A stretch of 64,000 nt of DNA from NCBI RefSeq assembly GCF_004151105.1, contig NZ_PHRF01000027.1, forward strand, positions 175,008 through 239,007, given 5' to 3'. Position 1 is the stretch's first letter. Each line of letters opens with the position of its first letter. A program made the translations under genes and the position numbers. The notes under the pieces are model-generated. The model did no database searches, was not told the DNA's origin, and saw only the letters and a list, made by a program, of their open reading frames with translations. Origin of the DNA: Streptomyces sp. L-9-10. GTDB lineage: Bacteria; Actinomycetota; Actinomycetes; Streptomycetales; Streptomycetaceae. This document shows, in pieces, positions 35,555 to 43,479 of this stretch.

Positions 35555-35665
35555 CGAAGGGGAGTAGCCCCGCGAACCGGTCGTCGACACACTGGAACCC
35601 CCGGGTTCCCGGTGGCCGGGCCCACTGATCCGGTGGGCGGGCGAGACCTTCGGTCAGGCATTGAC
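35555..35665 (+). ncRNA. yybP-ykoY manganese riboswitch
   Basis: The 5' hallmark GGGGAGTAGCCCC (35559-35571), a long GC stem region, and the 3' hallmark GAGACCTTCGGTCAGGCA (about 35643-35660) correspond to the two conserved internal loops of the yybP-ykoY aptamer, which binds Mn2+. It sits 115 bp upstream of a GDT1/TMEM165 manganese-exporter gene, the classic target. Downstream complementary GC blocks (GGGCCGAG and GGGCCCGGCCCTC) could form the expression platform, with the gene switched on by high manganese. Confidence 0.85.
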
Positions 35666-35774
35666 GGTGTCCACGCTGTGTGGGCACCACCGTCGTGCCG
35701 GGCCGAGTGTCCTCCTGGCTCCGTACGGGGCTTCGCGAAGATCCGGGCCCGGCCCTCAGAGAAAGCCACCCGGA

Positions 35775-36359
35775 ATGCATCTCGACCCCCTGGCGATCGT
35801 CACCGCCTTCGGGCTGATCTTCCTTGCGGAGCTCCCCGACAAGACCATGTTCGCGTCCCTTGCCATGGGGACGCGCATGCGCCCGCTCTATGTATGGTTC
35901 GGCACCTCGACGGCGTTCCTCGTGCATGTCGCCATCGCCGTCGGCGCGGGCAGTCTGATCGGGCTCCTGCCCGGCTGGATCGTCAAGCTCGTCTCCGCCG
36001 CACTCTTCGCGTTCGGCGCCTTCATGCTGCTGCGCGGTGGAGGCGACGACGAGGACGAGGACGGCGAGACGAAGACCGTCACGGGCTTCTGGCCCGTCTA
36101 CTCCACCGCCTTCATGGCCGTCTTCATCAGCGAGTGGGGCGACCTCACCCAGATCACCACCGCCAACCTCGCGGCCAGCAACGGCACTTGGTCCACCGCC
36201 ATCGGTTCGGCCGCCGCGCTCATGTCCGTCTCCGCGCTGGCTCTGCTCGCCGGCCGGTTCATCGCCACGCGCGTCCCCCTCAAGACCGTCCAGCGCATCG
36301 GCGGTCTGTGCATGCTCGGCCTCGCGATCTGGTCCGTGACCGAGATCTTCGTGGGCTGA
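35775..36359 (+). CDS. GDT1/TMEM165-family manganese exporter
   Basis: 194 aa from ATG at 35775. There are two homologous halves of three helices, each with the cation motif of the UPF0016/GDT1 family: FLAELPDKTMFAS in the first and FISEWGDLTQITTAN in the second (E-x-G/P-D-K/L-T/S). An acidic loop (GGGDDEDEDGE) separates them. It exports Mn2+, or exchanges it with H+, across the cytoplasmic membrane. The manganese riboswitch in its leader supports this assignment. It ends at a bidirectional terminator. Confidence 0.93.
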   Translation: MHLDPLAIVTAFGLIFLAELPDKTMFASLAMGTRMRPLYVWFGTSTAFLVHVAIAVGAGSLIGLLPGWIVKLVSAALFAFGAFMLLRGGGDDEDEDGETKTVTGFWPVYSTAFMAVFISEWGDLTQITTANLAASNGTWSTAIGSAAALMSVSALALLAGRFIATRVPLKTVQRIGGLCMLGLAIWSVTEIFVG

Positions 36360-36394
36360 CGACCGGCCCGCTCCGGGCGGGCGGCGCATACGAA

Positions 36395-36434
36395 GAAGCC
36401 CTGCCCGCCGGTGGAGACCGGCGGGCAGGGCTTC
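36395..36434. terminator. Strong bidirectional terminator
   Basis: Perfect 18-bp stem (36395-36412 with 36417-36434) with loop GGAG and a short T-tract after each arm. It lies between the convergent GDT1 and siderophore-binding protein genes. Confidence 0.92.
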
Positions 36435-36437
36435 TTT

Positions 36438-36499
36438 CGGACAGGACGCTTCTCCGGACAGGACGCCTCTGCGGACAAGACGCTTCTGCGGACAGGACA
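36438..36499. repeat. 17-bp tandem repeats, 3.6 copies
   Basis: Units 36438-36454, 36455-36471 and 36472-36488 (CGGACAGGACGCTTCTC form) plus a partial unit to 36499, differing by one or two bases. They fill the space between the terminator and the stop of the siderophore-binding protein gene. Confidence 0.85.
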
Positions 36500-36506
36500 G
36501 CGGCGC

Positions 36507-37568
36507 TCAGGCGGCCGGGGCCAGGTGCTTGTCGAGCACCGCGAGGACATCGCGGGCCGCCGCGGGCCCGGTGTTGAGATAGAAGACGTCGTCATCGACC
36601 GGGACCGCCGTCCTGCCCGCGACGGCGGACAGGGTCGGCCAGAGCGGTGCCTTCGTCAGCGCGGACACCTTGGACGCGGGGCCCTGGACTCCGTAGAACA
36701 GCCAGTCGGCATCGGCCCGGTCCAGCTGCTCGTTGCTGATGTTCTGGGAGGTCTTGTCGAACTGCTGGCTCTTGGGACGGCCGAGCCCGGCGTCCTCGGC
36801 GATGCTCCCGGTGAACGAGGGCACGCCGAAGACCCGCAGCCGGTCGCCGTTCAGCCGCAGGAAGGACACGGTCACCGGCTTGTCGAGGCGCTTGCCGAGC
36901 TTCTCGGCGTCGGCGTGGAAGTCGTCGAGGTACGTCCGCGCCTGCTCGGTCTTGCCGAGCCCGTCGGCGACGAGCAGGAAGTCCTGCTTCCAGTACAGCC
37001 CCGTGCCCTGGGTGGCGATGGTGGGCGCCAGCTCGGTCAGCGCGGTGTAGAGGGTCTTGGCGTTCTTGCCCGCGATGTTCATCAGGATCAGATCCGGCTT
37101 GATGTTCGCGATGGTCTCCAGGTTCGGGTCGACCCGCGAGCCCACGTCCACGACCTTCGCCAGTTGCCCGGCGTCCTTCGGGAAGTCGTCCTTCAGATAC
37201 CCGGGTACGAGCTCCGCCCCGTCCCCGCGGGTCGAACCCGCCGGCACCGTACCGAGCGTGAGCAGCGCGTCGGCCTGCCCCGTGGAGATCACCACGACCT
37301 TCTCCGGTGCGGCCTCAAGAGTGGTCTTGCCTTCGAAGTGGCTGACGGTGCGCGGGAATTGCCCGTCCGGTTTCCCGCTGCCCATGCCCTTGGGCACGGA
37401 GCGGGGCGCCGTGTGGGCCGACCCGGCCGGTGTGGCCGGCGCGGCGGACGTCGCGCCGTCGCCCGACGCGTCGGTCGAATTGGTGGAACAGCCGCTGAGC
37501 AGCAGGGCGCCGGCTACGGCTGCGCCACTGACGAGACGGGTGAGAGGGAGATCACGGAAGCGGTACAC
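36507..37568 (-). CDS. Iron-siderophore ABC transporter substrate-binding lipoprotein
   Basis: 353 aa from GTG at 37568. Lipobox LSGC (Cys27). Class III binding-protein fold with N-lobe KVVVISTGQADALLTLG, VGSRVDPNLETIANIKPDLIL linker region (quoted in part) and C-lobe ending VFYLNTGPAAARDVL. It is of the FecB/FeuA/DesE group that binds ferric siderophores. It is divergent from two FecCD permeases, sharing one iron box. No Shine-Dalgarno precedes the start, and a -10-like TAAGCT inside the box lies 8 nt upstream, so the mRNA may be leaderless. Confidence 0.92.
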   Translation of the reverse strand: MYRFRDLPLTRLVSGAAVAGALLLSGCSTNSTDASGDGATSAAPATPAGSAHTAPRSVPKGMGSGKPDGQFPRTVSHFEGKTTLEAAPEKVVVISTGQADALLTLGTVPAGSTRGDGAELVPGYLKDDFPKDAGQLAKVVDVGSRVDPNLETIANIKPDLILMNIAGKNAKTLYTALTELAPTIATQGTGLYWKQDFLLVADGLGKTEQARTYLDDFHADAEKLGKRLDKPVTVSFLRLNGDRLRVFGVPSFTGSIAEDAGLGRPKSQQFDKTSQNISNEQLDRADADWLFYGVQGPASKVSALTKAPLWPTLSAVAGRTAVPVDDDVFYLNTGPAAARDVLAVLDKHLAPAA

Positions 37569-37574
37569 GAGGCA

Positions 37575-37593
37575 TTAGCTTAGGCTTCCCTAA
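37575..37593. promoter_or_regulatory. Iron box (IdeR/DmdR-type operator)
   Basis: TTAGCTTAGGCTTCCCTAA matches the 19-bp actinobacterial consensus TTAGGTTAGSCTAACCTAA at all but a few central positions. It lies in the 25-bp gap between divergent siderophore-uptake genes, so one repressor dimer pair would silence both when iron is plentiful. Confidence 0.88.
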
Positions 37594-38778
37594 GTGCGGA
37601 TGAGTAGGTATGACGGTCATGCGATGGATCACATATCCGGAGGTGCGGGTTCCGGAAAAGCGGGGTCCGTGCAAGCTGTTCCCGTGAAAGCGGAGCAGGC
37701 GGCCCCGGTCGACGACGAGCAGCGCCCCGACGGGCGGCGAACAGCCGGCCCGCCGAGCGCGCGCCGACGGGCCGGGGGGCTCCGGCGCGGAAAACACCTC
37801 GCCGCTCTGGTCGTCTGTCTCGCGCTCGTCGTCCTGCTCGTACTGATCAGCCTGGGCGTCGGCGCGCGGGGCATCCCCCTGGGGACCGTGGGGCGGGTGC
37901 TGCTCCATGACGACGGAAGCCCGGAGGCCATCATCGTCCGGCAGTTGAGGATGCCGCGTACCGCTCTCGCGGTGGTCGTCGGTGCCGCGCTGGCGCTGGC
38001 CGGGGTCGTGATGCAGGCCATCACCCGCAACCCGCTCGCCGAGCCGGGCATCGTAGGTGTCAACGCGGGCGCCTCCTTCGCGGTCGTGATCGCCATCGCC
38101 GCGTTCCATGTCACCGGCGTCTCCGGATACATCTGGTTCGCCTTCGCCGGAGCGGTCCTGGCCGCGCTGGTCGTCTACACCCTCACCTCGGGCGCCACCC
38201 GTAGCCACCACCACACCCGGCTCGTCCTGGCGGGGGCGGCGCTGTCCGCGAGTCTCGGCGCCTGTACGGGCATCATCACCATGTTCAACACCACGGCCTT
38301 CGACTCCTACCGCTTCTGGGTGGTGGGGGCGCTGGAGAACCGGGGTACGGAAGCGCTCACCGCCGCGGCCCCCTTCGTCGTGGCCGGCACGCTGATCGCG
38401 CTGGCGCTCGGCCCGTCCCTGAACGCGCTCGCGCTGGGGGACGAGACCGGGGCGGCTCTCGGCCTCAGGGTCCCCTGGGTACGCGCGGCCGGTTTCCTCT
38501 CCATCATGCTGCTCTGCGGCGCGGCGACCGCCGCCGCGGGGCCGATCGCGTTCGTCGGTCTCGTCGTTCCGCATGTGCTGCGGCTGGTCCTCGGCCCCGA
38601 CCTGCGTCCGCTGCTCCTCTTCGCGCTGCCCGGCGGCGCCATCCTGCTGCTCGTCAGTGATATCGCGGGACGGGTGATCGCCCCGCCGGGCGAGATCGAG
38701 GTCGGGATCGTCACCGCGTTCGTCGGGGCCCCCGCGCTGCTCTGGCTCGTCGTCAGGCGCAAGGAGGTCGCGGCGTGA
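37594..38778 (+). CDS. FecCD-family iron-siderophore permease 1
   Basis: 394 aa if started at GTG 37594; in-frame GTGs at 37669 and 37684 are alternatives because the first 30 codons look atypical. About nine to ten membrane helices from residue about 70: LAALVVCLALVVLLVLISLG, LALAGVVMQAITRNPLAEPGIVGVNAGA (the conserved NPLAEPxxLG/VN segment, quoted in pieces: RNPLAEPGIVGVNAGA), and GPIAFVGLVVPHVLR. It forms half of the channel for ferric siderophore import. It overlaps the second permease by 4 bp. Confidence 0.93.
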   Translation: MRMSRYDGHAMDHISGGAGSGKAGSVQAVPVKAEQAAPVDDEQRPDGRRTAGPPSARRRAGGLRRGKHLAALVVCLALVVLLVLISLGVGARGIPLGTVGRVLLHDDGSPEAIIVRQLRMPRTALAVVVGAALALAGVVMQAITRNPLAEPGIVGVNAGASFAVVIAIAAFHVTGVSGYIWFAFAGAVLAALVVYTLTSGATRSHHHTRLVLAGAALSASLGACTGIITMFNTTAFDSYRFWVVGALENRGTEALTAAAPFVVAGTLIALALGPSLNALALGDETGAALGLRVPWVRAAGFLSIMLLCGAATAAAGPIAFVGLVVPHVLRLVLGPDLRPLLLFALPGGAILLLVSDIAGRVIAPPGEIEVGIVTAFVGAPALLWLVVRRKEVAA

Positions 38779-39839
38779 ACACCCCGTACCGTCCCGCCGC
38801 CCCGACGCGCGTGCTGCGGCTTCCCGGCGCACTCACCCTGCGCTACTCGGGCCGTACCGCCGTCGTGGCGGCCGTTCTGCTGCTGGGGTGCGCGGTGGTG
38901 TGGGCGCTCAGCGTGTTCACCGGTACGTACCGGATCGACACGGGCCGGATCCTCGACGTACTCGCCGGCGGCGGATCGGGGACGGACCGGTTCATCATCG
39001 TCGGCCAGCGGCTGCCGCGCGTCTGTGCCGCGCTGCTGGTGGGCGCGGCCCTCGGGCTGTCCGGGGCGCTGTTCCAGAGTCTGTCGCGCAACCCCCTCGG
39101 CAGCCCGGACGTCATCGGGTTCACCACCGGCTCCACCAGTGGCGCGCTCGTCGTCATCCTGGCCGGCGGGGGTACGGCCGGGCTCGGTGTCGGCGCGGGC
39201 TCGGTGCTCGGCGGGCTGGTGACGGCGGTGGTCGTGTACGCGTTCACCGCGTCACGCGGTGTCTCGGGCAACCGGCTGGTGCTCGCCGGTATCGCCGTGG
39301 GCGCGATGCTGGCGTCGGTCAACGACTTCCTCATCACCCGCGCCGATCTGGAGTCCGCGGAGAGCGCCAAGGCCTGGACGTTCGGCAGCCTCAACGCCGT
39401 CTCCTGGCCGCAGGTCACTCCGCTGGCGCTCGCGCTGCCCGTACTCGCCGTGGCGACCCTGGCCGTGGGCCGGCCGCTGCGGCTCATGGAGATGGGGGAC
39501 GACACGGCGGGCGCCCTCGGGGTGGACATCGCGCGCGTCCGGGCGCTCGGCCTGCTGCTGGGGATCGCCCTGGCGGGCGCGGCCATCGCCGTCGCCGGCC
39601 CGATCGGCTTCCTGGCGCTGGCGGCCCCTCAACTGGCCCGCAGAATCACCCGGGCCCCGGGCGCCCCGATCGGCTCGGCCATGCTCACGGGCGCGCTGAT
39701 CCTCGCCACCGCCGATCTGCTGGCCCAACGGCTCCTGTCCCCCTTCCAGATCCCGGTGGGGCTGGTCACCGGCGCCCTCGGCGGTCTCTATCTGCTGTGG
39801 CTGCTGTCCAGGGAGAAGAGGAACGCCCGGCCCCGGTGA
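38775..39839 (+). CDS. FecCD-family iron-siderophore permease 2
   Basis: 354 aa from GTG at 38775, overlapping the previous stop (GTGA) with AAGGAGG just upstream. Same family: SGALFQSLSRNPLGSPDVIG, LVLAGIAVGAMLASVNDFL and GPIGFLALAAPQLARR are the conserved stretches. It pairs with permease 1 as a heterodimer. No ABC ATPase gene follows; the next gene is unrelated, so the ATPase must be encoded elsewhere or shared. Confidence 0.94.
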   Translation: MNTPYRPAAPTRVLRLPGALTLRYSGRTAVVAAVLLLGCAVVWALSVFTGTYRIDTGRILDVLAGGGSGTDRFIIVGQRLPRVCAALLVGAALGLSGALFQSLSRNPLGSPDVIGFTTGSTSGALVVILAGGGTAGLGVGAGSVLGGLVTAVVVYAFTASRGVSGNRLVLAGIAVGAMLASVNDFLITRADLESAESAKAWTFGSLNAVSWPQVTPLALALPVLAVATLAVGRPLRLMEMGDDTAGALGVDIARVRALGLLLGIALAGAAIAVAGPIGFLALAAPQLARRITRAPGAPIGSAMLTGALILATADLLAQRLLSPFQIPVGLVTGALGGLYLLWLLSREKRNARPR

Positions 39840-39975
39840 CCCCGTATCCGACGGTCCGCCGCACAGGCGCCGGCGGGTCGGCCGCACTAGCGCCGACGGC
39901 CGGTCATTGACCGGCGGACGGAAGAGGTCACTCCCTCACGGCCGGGCCGCGCCATGTTGGACGCCACGCATTGTC

Positions 39976-39981
39976 TACGAT
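39976..39981 (+). promoter_or_regulatory. -10 box (TACGAT) for leaderless DUF6153 mRNA
   Basis: TACGAT ends 6 nt before the ATG at 39988, which has no Shine-Dalgarno, so transcription probably begins at or next to the A of the start codon. The -35 is not clear. Confidence 0.5.
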
Positions 39982-39987
39982 GATCCT

Positions 39988-40470
39988 ATGAAGCGATGGT
40001 CGCCACGTGGCAGGACCCGGCCCACTGGGCCGCGGGTTCTTCTTCTGCTGCTGGTGACCGCGGTGATGACCGGTCTGCTGGCGATGCACGGGCTGTCGCC
40101 CGTTCCCACGGCGGAAGCGCACGCCGCGTCCGCTGCGGCCTCGTCCGCTCCGGCGTCCGCCATGGGCCCGGGATCGGCTTCCGCACCCGCGCCCTCCGTA
40201 CCCGCGCCCTCCAGTCATGCCATGGCCGCCGGCGCGGTGGACGGGGACTGCGCGCATCAGGAGCACGGGGGCGGCGGGCATCTGGACCACGCGGATGCCA
40301 CCTGCGCCGCCGCCGGGGTCGGTGCCGGCCCCGCGCTGCCGACCTCGCTCGCCGCCGCTCTGCCCTCCGGCCCGCTCGACGTGCCCGTCGCGCTTCGACA
40401 GGCGCCCGGGACGGCGACGGGCGACCGGGCTCCTCCCTCGTTGAGCGAACTCCAACTCCTGCGTATATAG
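39988..40470 (+). CDS. DUF6153 family membrane-anchored protein
   Basis: 160 aa. It has a basic N-terminus, one hydrophobic helix (VLLLLLVTAVMTGLLAMHGL, residues about 17-36) and an exported Ala/Ser/Pro-rich part with a His-rich patch (CAHQEHGGGGHLDHADATC) flanked by cysteines that could bind a soft metal such as copper. It precedes a DUF305 lipoprotein by 147 bp, a pairing often seen in actinobacterial copper-responsive loci. The role is inferred from composition and neighbour. Confidence 0.82.
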   Translation: MKRWSPRGRTRPTGPRVLLLLLVTAVMTGLLAMHGLSPVPTAEAHAASAAASSAPASAMGPGSASAPAPSVPAPSSHAMAAGAVDGDCAHQEHGGGGHLDHADATCAAAGVGAGPALPTSLAAALPSGPLDVPVALRQAPGTATGDRAPPSLSELQLLRI

Positions 40471-40617
40471 GCGCCGCTCCCGCGGCCGTCGCCCGCTGCC
40501 GAGCCGATCACGTCGATGCGCGTCGATTCATGTCGATCGCGTCGATCGGTTCGCCGGGCCGGTGGCCGCCTCCGGTATGCCCTCGTCTCCCCCACCACGC
40601 ACAGGAGTCGTTCCACC

Positions 40618-41241
40618 ATGACCTCGTACCGTCACACGGCCCGTACGGCCGCCACCGCCGCGGCCGTGACCGCCGCCGCGCTCACCCTCGCCGCCTGCGG
40701 CGGGGACAACGGAAGCCCGTCCTCCAGCGCCTCGACGTCCGTGTCCGCCTCGGCTTCGGCGGCGGCGGGCTCGGCGCACAACACCGCGGACGTGTCCTTC
40801 GCGACGGACATGATCCCGCATCACCAGCAGGCGGTGGAGATGGCCGACCTCGCCGCCACCCGGGCCTCCTCGGCGGAGGTGAAGAAGCTCGCCGCCGAGA
40901 TCAAGAAGGCCCAGGACCCGGAGATCAGGACCCTGTCCGGCTGGCTCACTTCCTGGGGCGCGCAGGTGCCCACACAGGGGAGCGCGGATCACTCGGCCGC
41001 GGGGCACTCGATGCCCGGGATGATGGCCGAGGGCGACATGTCCACGCTGGAGAAGGCGTCGGGCCCGGCGTTCGACACCGCGTTCCTGAAGCTGATGGTC
41101 AAGCATCACGAGGGCGCGGTCGAGATGGCCAGGACCGAGAAGTCGGCCGGGGCCGACCCGAGCGCCAAGGAGATGGCCGACGCCATCATCACGTCCCAGA
41201 GCGCCGAGATCACGCGGATGAACAACCTGCTCGACAAGTAG
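40618..41241 (+). CDS. DUF305 domain lipoprotein
   Basis: 207 aa, ATG at 40618 with AGGAG upstream. Lipobox LAAC (about residue 25) and a Ser/Ala linker. The DUF305 domain is a ferritin-like four-helix fold with two metal-type motifs DMIPHHQQAVEMA and MVKHHEGAVEMAR and a Met/His-rich loop (HSAAGHSMPGMM, near). Such proteins are extracytoplasmic and associated with copper handling. It probably acts with the DUF6153 protein upstream. Confidence 0.93.
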   Translation: MTSYRHTARTAATAAAVTAAALTLAACGGDNGSPSSSASTSVSASASAAAGSAHNTADVSFATDMIPHHQQAVEMADLAATRASSAEVKKLAAEIKKAQDPEIRTLSGWLTSWGAQVPTQGSADHSAAGHSMPGMMAEGDMSTLEKASGPAFDTAFLKLMVKHHEGAVEMARTEKSAGADPSAKEMADAIITSQSAEITRMNNLLDK

Positions 41242-41263
41242 CACCTGGGCCCCGGGGCCCAGG

Positions 41264-41300
41264 CGACCGGGGACCGCGCCGAACGCGCGGTCCCCGGTCG
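41264..41300. terminator. Bidirectional terminator hairpin
   Basis: Perfect 16-bp stem (41264-41279 with 41285-41300, CGACCGGGGACCGCGC arms) and 5-nt loop, between the convergent DUF305 and acetyltransferase genes. Confidence 0.88.
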
Positions 41301-41375
41301 GCCGCGTGCGGCGCTCCACCCCGAGAGCACCGCTCCGTCAGGAGACCGCCGCTCCGTCGCGAAAGCGGTTCTCCG

Positions 41376-41981
41376 CTAAGAGAGCAGCGCTCCGCCACTC
41401 CCCCTACGGTCCGCGACCGCGACCCCGACGGCCGGAATAGGGATCTCCAGTTCGGGCCGGTCCCACATCACGGCCGGCGGGTTCGCGGCGACGGTGCCGG
41501 TGCGACGGGCGCCCACACTGCGGTAGAAACCCTCGGCGGGCGGATGGGAGACGACACGGACGGCGTCGAGCCCGGCGCCACGCGCCTCGTCCGTCATGTG
41601 CTCGACGAGCCGGCGGCCGATACCGAGCCCCTGAGCCACGTCCGCGACGAACATCAGATCGAGCTCCGGCGGATCGAGGACGAGCGCGTAGAAACCGAGC
41701 AGCCGCTCATCGGTACGCGCGGCGTCGGCGTCGGCCTCGGCGTTGCCCGCGGCCTGTCCGGTCGCCACAGCTCCGGTCGCCACGGCCACGAAGACCCGGT
41801 GGGTCTCGATGTAGTCGGGGCCGACCCGGTACCCGGCGATCATCGGCGCGTACGGACCCTCGTAGGCGCGGGAGCCCCGGACGAGCCGGGTGAGCCGCCG
41901 GGCGTCCCGCGCGGTCGCCCGCCTGATCGAGACCGTCGCACCGGCCACCCCGTCACCCACACGCGTAACTCGCGAAACCAT
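41376..41981 (-). CDS. GNAT family N-acetyltransferase
   Basis: 201 aa from ATG at 41981. GNAT core: VSIRRATARDARRLTRLVRG, LDLMFVADVAQGLGIGRRLV (the acetyl-CoA Q/RxxGxG/A loop QGLGIG) and GFYRSVGARRTGTV. A loop rich in Ala/Asp (AAGNAEADADAARTDE) is inserted between beta-strands. The C-terminus with PAVMWDRPELEIPIP resembles the PA4534/GNAT subgroup. A TAATAC hexamer (41994-41989) 7 nt before the start and lack of Shine-Dalgarno suggest a leaderless mRNA. Confidence 0.88.
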   Translation of the reverse strand: MVSRVTRVGDGVAGATVSIRRATARDARRLTRLVRGSRAYEGPYAPMIAGYRVGPDYIETHRVFVAVATGAVATGQAAGNAEADADAARTDERLLGFYALVLDPPELDLMFVADVAQGLGIGRRLVEHMTDEARGAGLDAVRVVSHPPAEGFYRSVGARRTGTVAANPPAVMWDRPELEIPIPAVGVAVADRRGSGGALLS

Positions 41982-42231
41982 GGGGTGAGTATTACACCCG
42001 CGTCACCGCCGAGGCGTGGCGCCCTATGCGCGAACCCCGGCGCCGGACAGGATGAGGGACGGGGCCGGTGCGCCGAACCGCCCCTGGGGTGCGTCGCGTA
42101 TGCCAGAGGTCCAGACCGAGAGCCGTTTTCTTTCTTTGCCGGGCGGTTATTGGCATGGCCATGTGGAAGCTTCAGCATGGAACCGCACTACGCGCGTCAC
42201 CCCTTCCGGGCCACGCACTTCGGGAGACACC

Positions 42232-42885
42232 ATGGAAGCCCACGTCCCCACACAGTCCCGCCGCGCCTTACTGCGCTCCGGAGCCGGTCTCGGCGCCGCC
42301 GCGCTGGGACTCGCCACGATCTCCGCCTCCACCGCACGGGCCGCCGGCGAACGGCGTGCCCCGGGCGAGCGGAGCGCTCCCGGCGCCGGACCGCGCGCCT
42401 CCGACGCCTATCCGCCCACCCACTGGATCCCGGCCAGCGCCTCCAACTACACGGTGGCCGCCCGTCCGACCACGTATCAGGTCGACTTCGTCGTCATCCA
42501 TGTGACGCAGGAGAGCTTCCCCGACGCGATGAAGATCTTCCAGGACCCGGCCAAGAAGGTCTCCGCGCACTACATGGTCGCCTCGGCCGACGGCTACATC
42601 GGGCAGTTCGTACGGGAGAAGGATGTCGCCTGGCACGCGGGCAACTGGGACTACAACACCCGCAGCATCGGCATCGAGCACGAGGGCTGGGTGGACAGGC
42701 CGGAGTACTTCACGGACGCGATGTACGCGTCGTCCGCGGCGCTGACCGCCGCCGTCTGCGCCAGATACGGCATTCCCGGGACACGGGAACACATCATCGC
42801 CCACAGCGAGGTACCCGGCGCCACGCACACCGACCCGGGCCCGCTCTGGGACTGGGACCGGTACATCGCTCTGGTCAACGGCTGA
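42232..42885 (+). CDS. Tat-exported N-acetylmuramoyl-L-alanine amidase (Amidase_2)
   Basis: 217 aa, ATG at 42232 (GGGAG upstream). Twin-arginine leader (QSRRALLRSGAGLGAAALG). The amidase_2/PGRP-like zinc domain (about 65-217) carries the first zinc His in FVVIHVTQ, the central SAHYMVASADG and DVAWHAGNWDYN, GIEHEGW, and the later ligands in IAHSEVPGATHTDPG. It cleaves the amide bond between muramic acid and the stem peptide in the cell wall. It is followed by a small SH3 protein that may share the wall location. Confidence 0.93.
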   Translation: MEAHVPTQSRRALLRSGAGLGAAALGLATISASTARAAGERRAPGERSAPGAGPRASDAYPPTHWIPASASNYTVAARPTTYQVDFVVIHVTQESFPDAMKIFQDPAKKVSAHYMVASADGYIGQFVREKDVAWHAGNWDYNTRSIGIEHEGWVDRPEYFTDAMYASSAALTAAVCARYGIPGTREHIIAHSEVPGATHTDPGPLWDWDRYIALVNG

Positions 42886-43054
42886 CCCGTCCACGGTTCC
42901 ACCACGCGCGCGGTCGGAGGCCGTTGCCGGCCGCGCCACCGAACACAACGAGCACACCGCCCCGTTCGGGTGAGGAATCCCGGCCGGTCTGGCGGTCGTC
43001 CCGTCCCACGTGCCATAAGGAGGAGCCAACGTCCCACAGGGGAAAGAGAACACC

Positions 43055-43459
43055 GTGTCCAGAATGCGCACGGGGCGCCGCGTCGCCTCGGCTCTCGCCG
43101 TACTCGTGATCGCCTGGGCCGGGCCCCTGGCCGCGACACCCGCCGGCGCCGCCTGGTCCCCCGCCGCCTCGTCCGCGGCGGACGGTGCCCCGGCGCCGCG
43201 GGCGGCGAAGGTGCCCGTGGGAGAGCCCAGGGGCAAGGTCGTCTCGCGGATCACCCTGAGCATCCGTGAGGAGCCGACCTCCCGCTCCGCCTATCTGGGC
43301 GGCCTGCGGCCCGGCACGGTCATCCCCCTCTTCTGCAAGGTCAGGGGCGAGAACGTGGACGGCAACACCCTGTGGTACCTGCTCGGGGACGCACGGCCCG
43401 GCTATGTCGCGGCGCGTTACGTCGAGAACCAGTCGCCGGTGCCGTTCTGCCGACGCTGA
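43055..43459 (+). CDS. Secreted SH3 domain-containing small protein
   Basis: 134 aa from GTG at 43055 (ATG at 43064 is an alternative), GGGGAAAG upstream. Signal peptide (1-33). The mature part is one SH3b-like domain (about 60-128): VVSRITLSIREEPTSRS, GTVIPLFCKVRGENVDGN, LWYLLGD and PGYVAARYV, with two Cys that may pair. Likely peptidoglycan- or host-surface-binding. It lies 169 bp after the amidase gene. Confidence 0.88.
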   Translation: MSRMRTGRRVASALAVLVIAWAGPLAATPAGAAWSPAASSAADGAPAPRAAKVPVGEPRGKVVSRITLSIREEPTSRSAYLGGLRPGTVIPLFCKVRGENVDGNTLWYLLGDARPGYVAARYVENQSPVPFCRR

Positions 43460-43479
43460 CCGCCCCGCGAGGAGCGAGC

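Noticed and set aside
36438..36499. Possible CRISPR array
   Set aside because: The units are 17 bp with no unique spacers and no cas genes are nearby, so this is a simple tandem repeat.
39996..43109. 1037-codon open frame on the plus strand
   Set aside because: It runs across several well-supported genes in other frames with repetitive Arg/Gly/Pro composition, a typical shadow in GC-rich DNA.
43372..43479. Upstream extension of the open frame after the SH3 gene
   Set aside because: It overlaps the SH3 coding end in another frame; only the part after GTG 43480 has a ribosome site.
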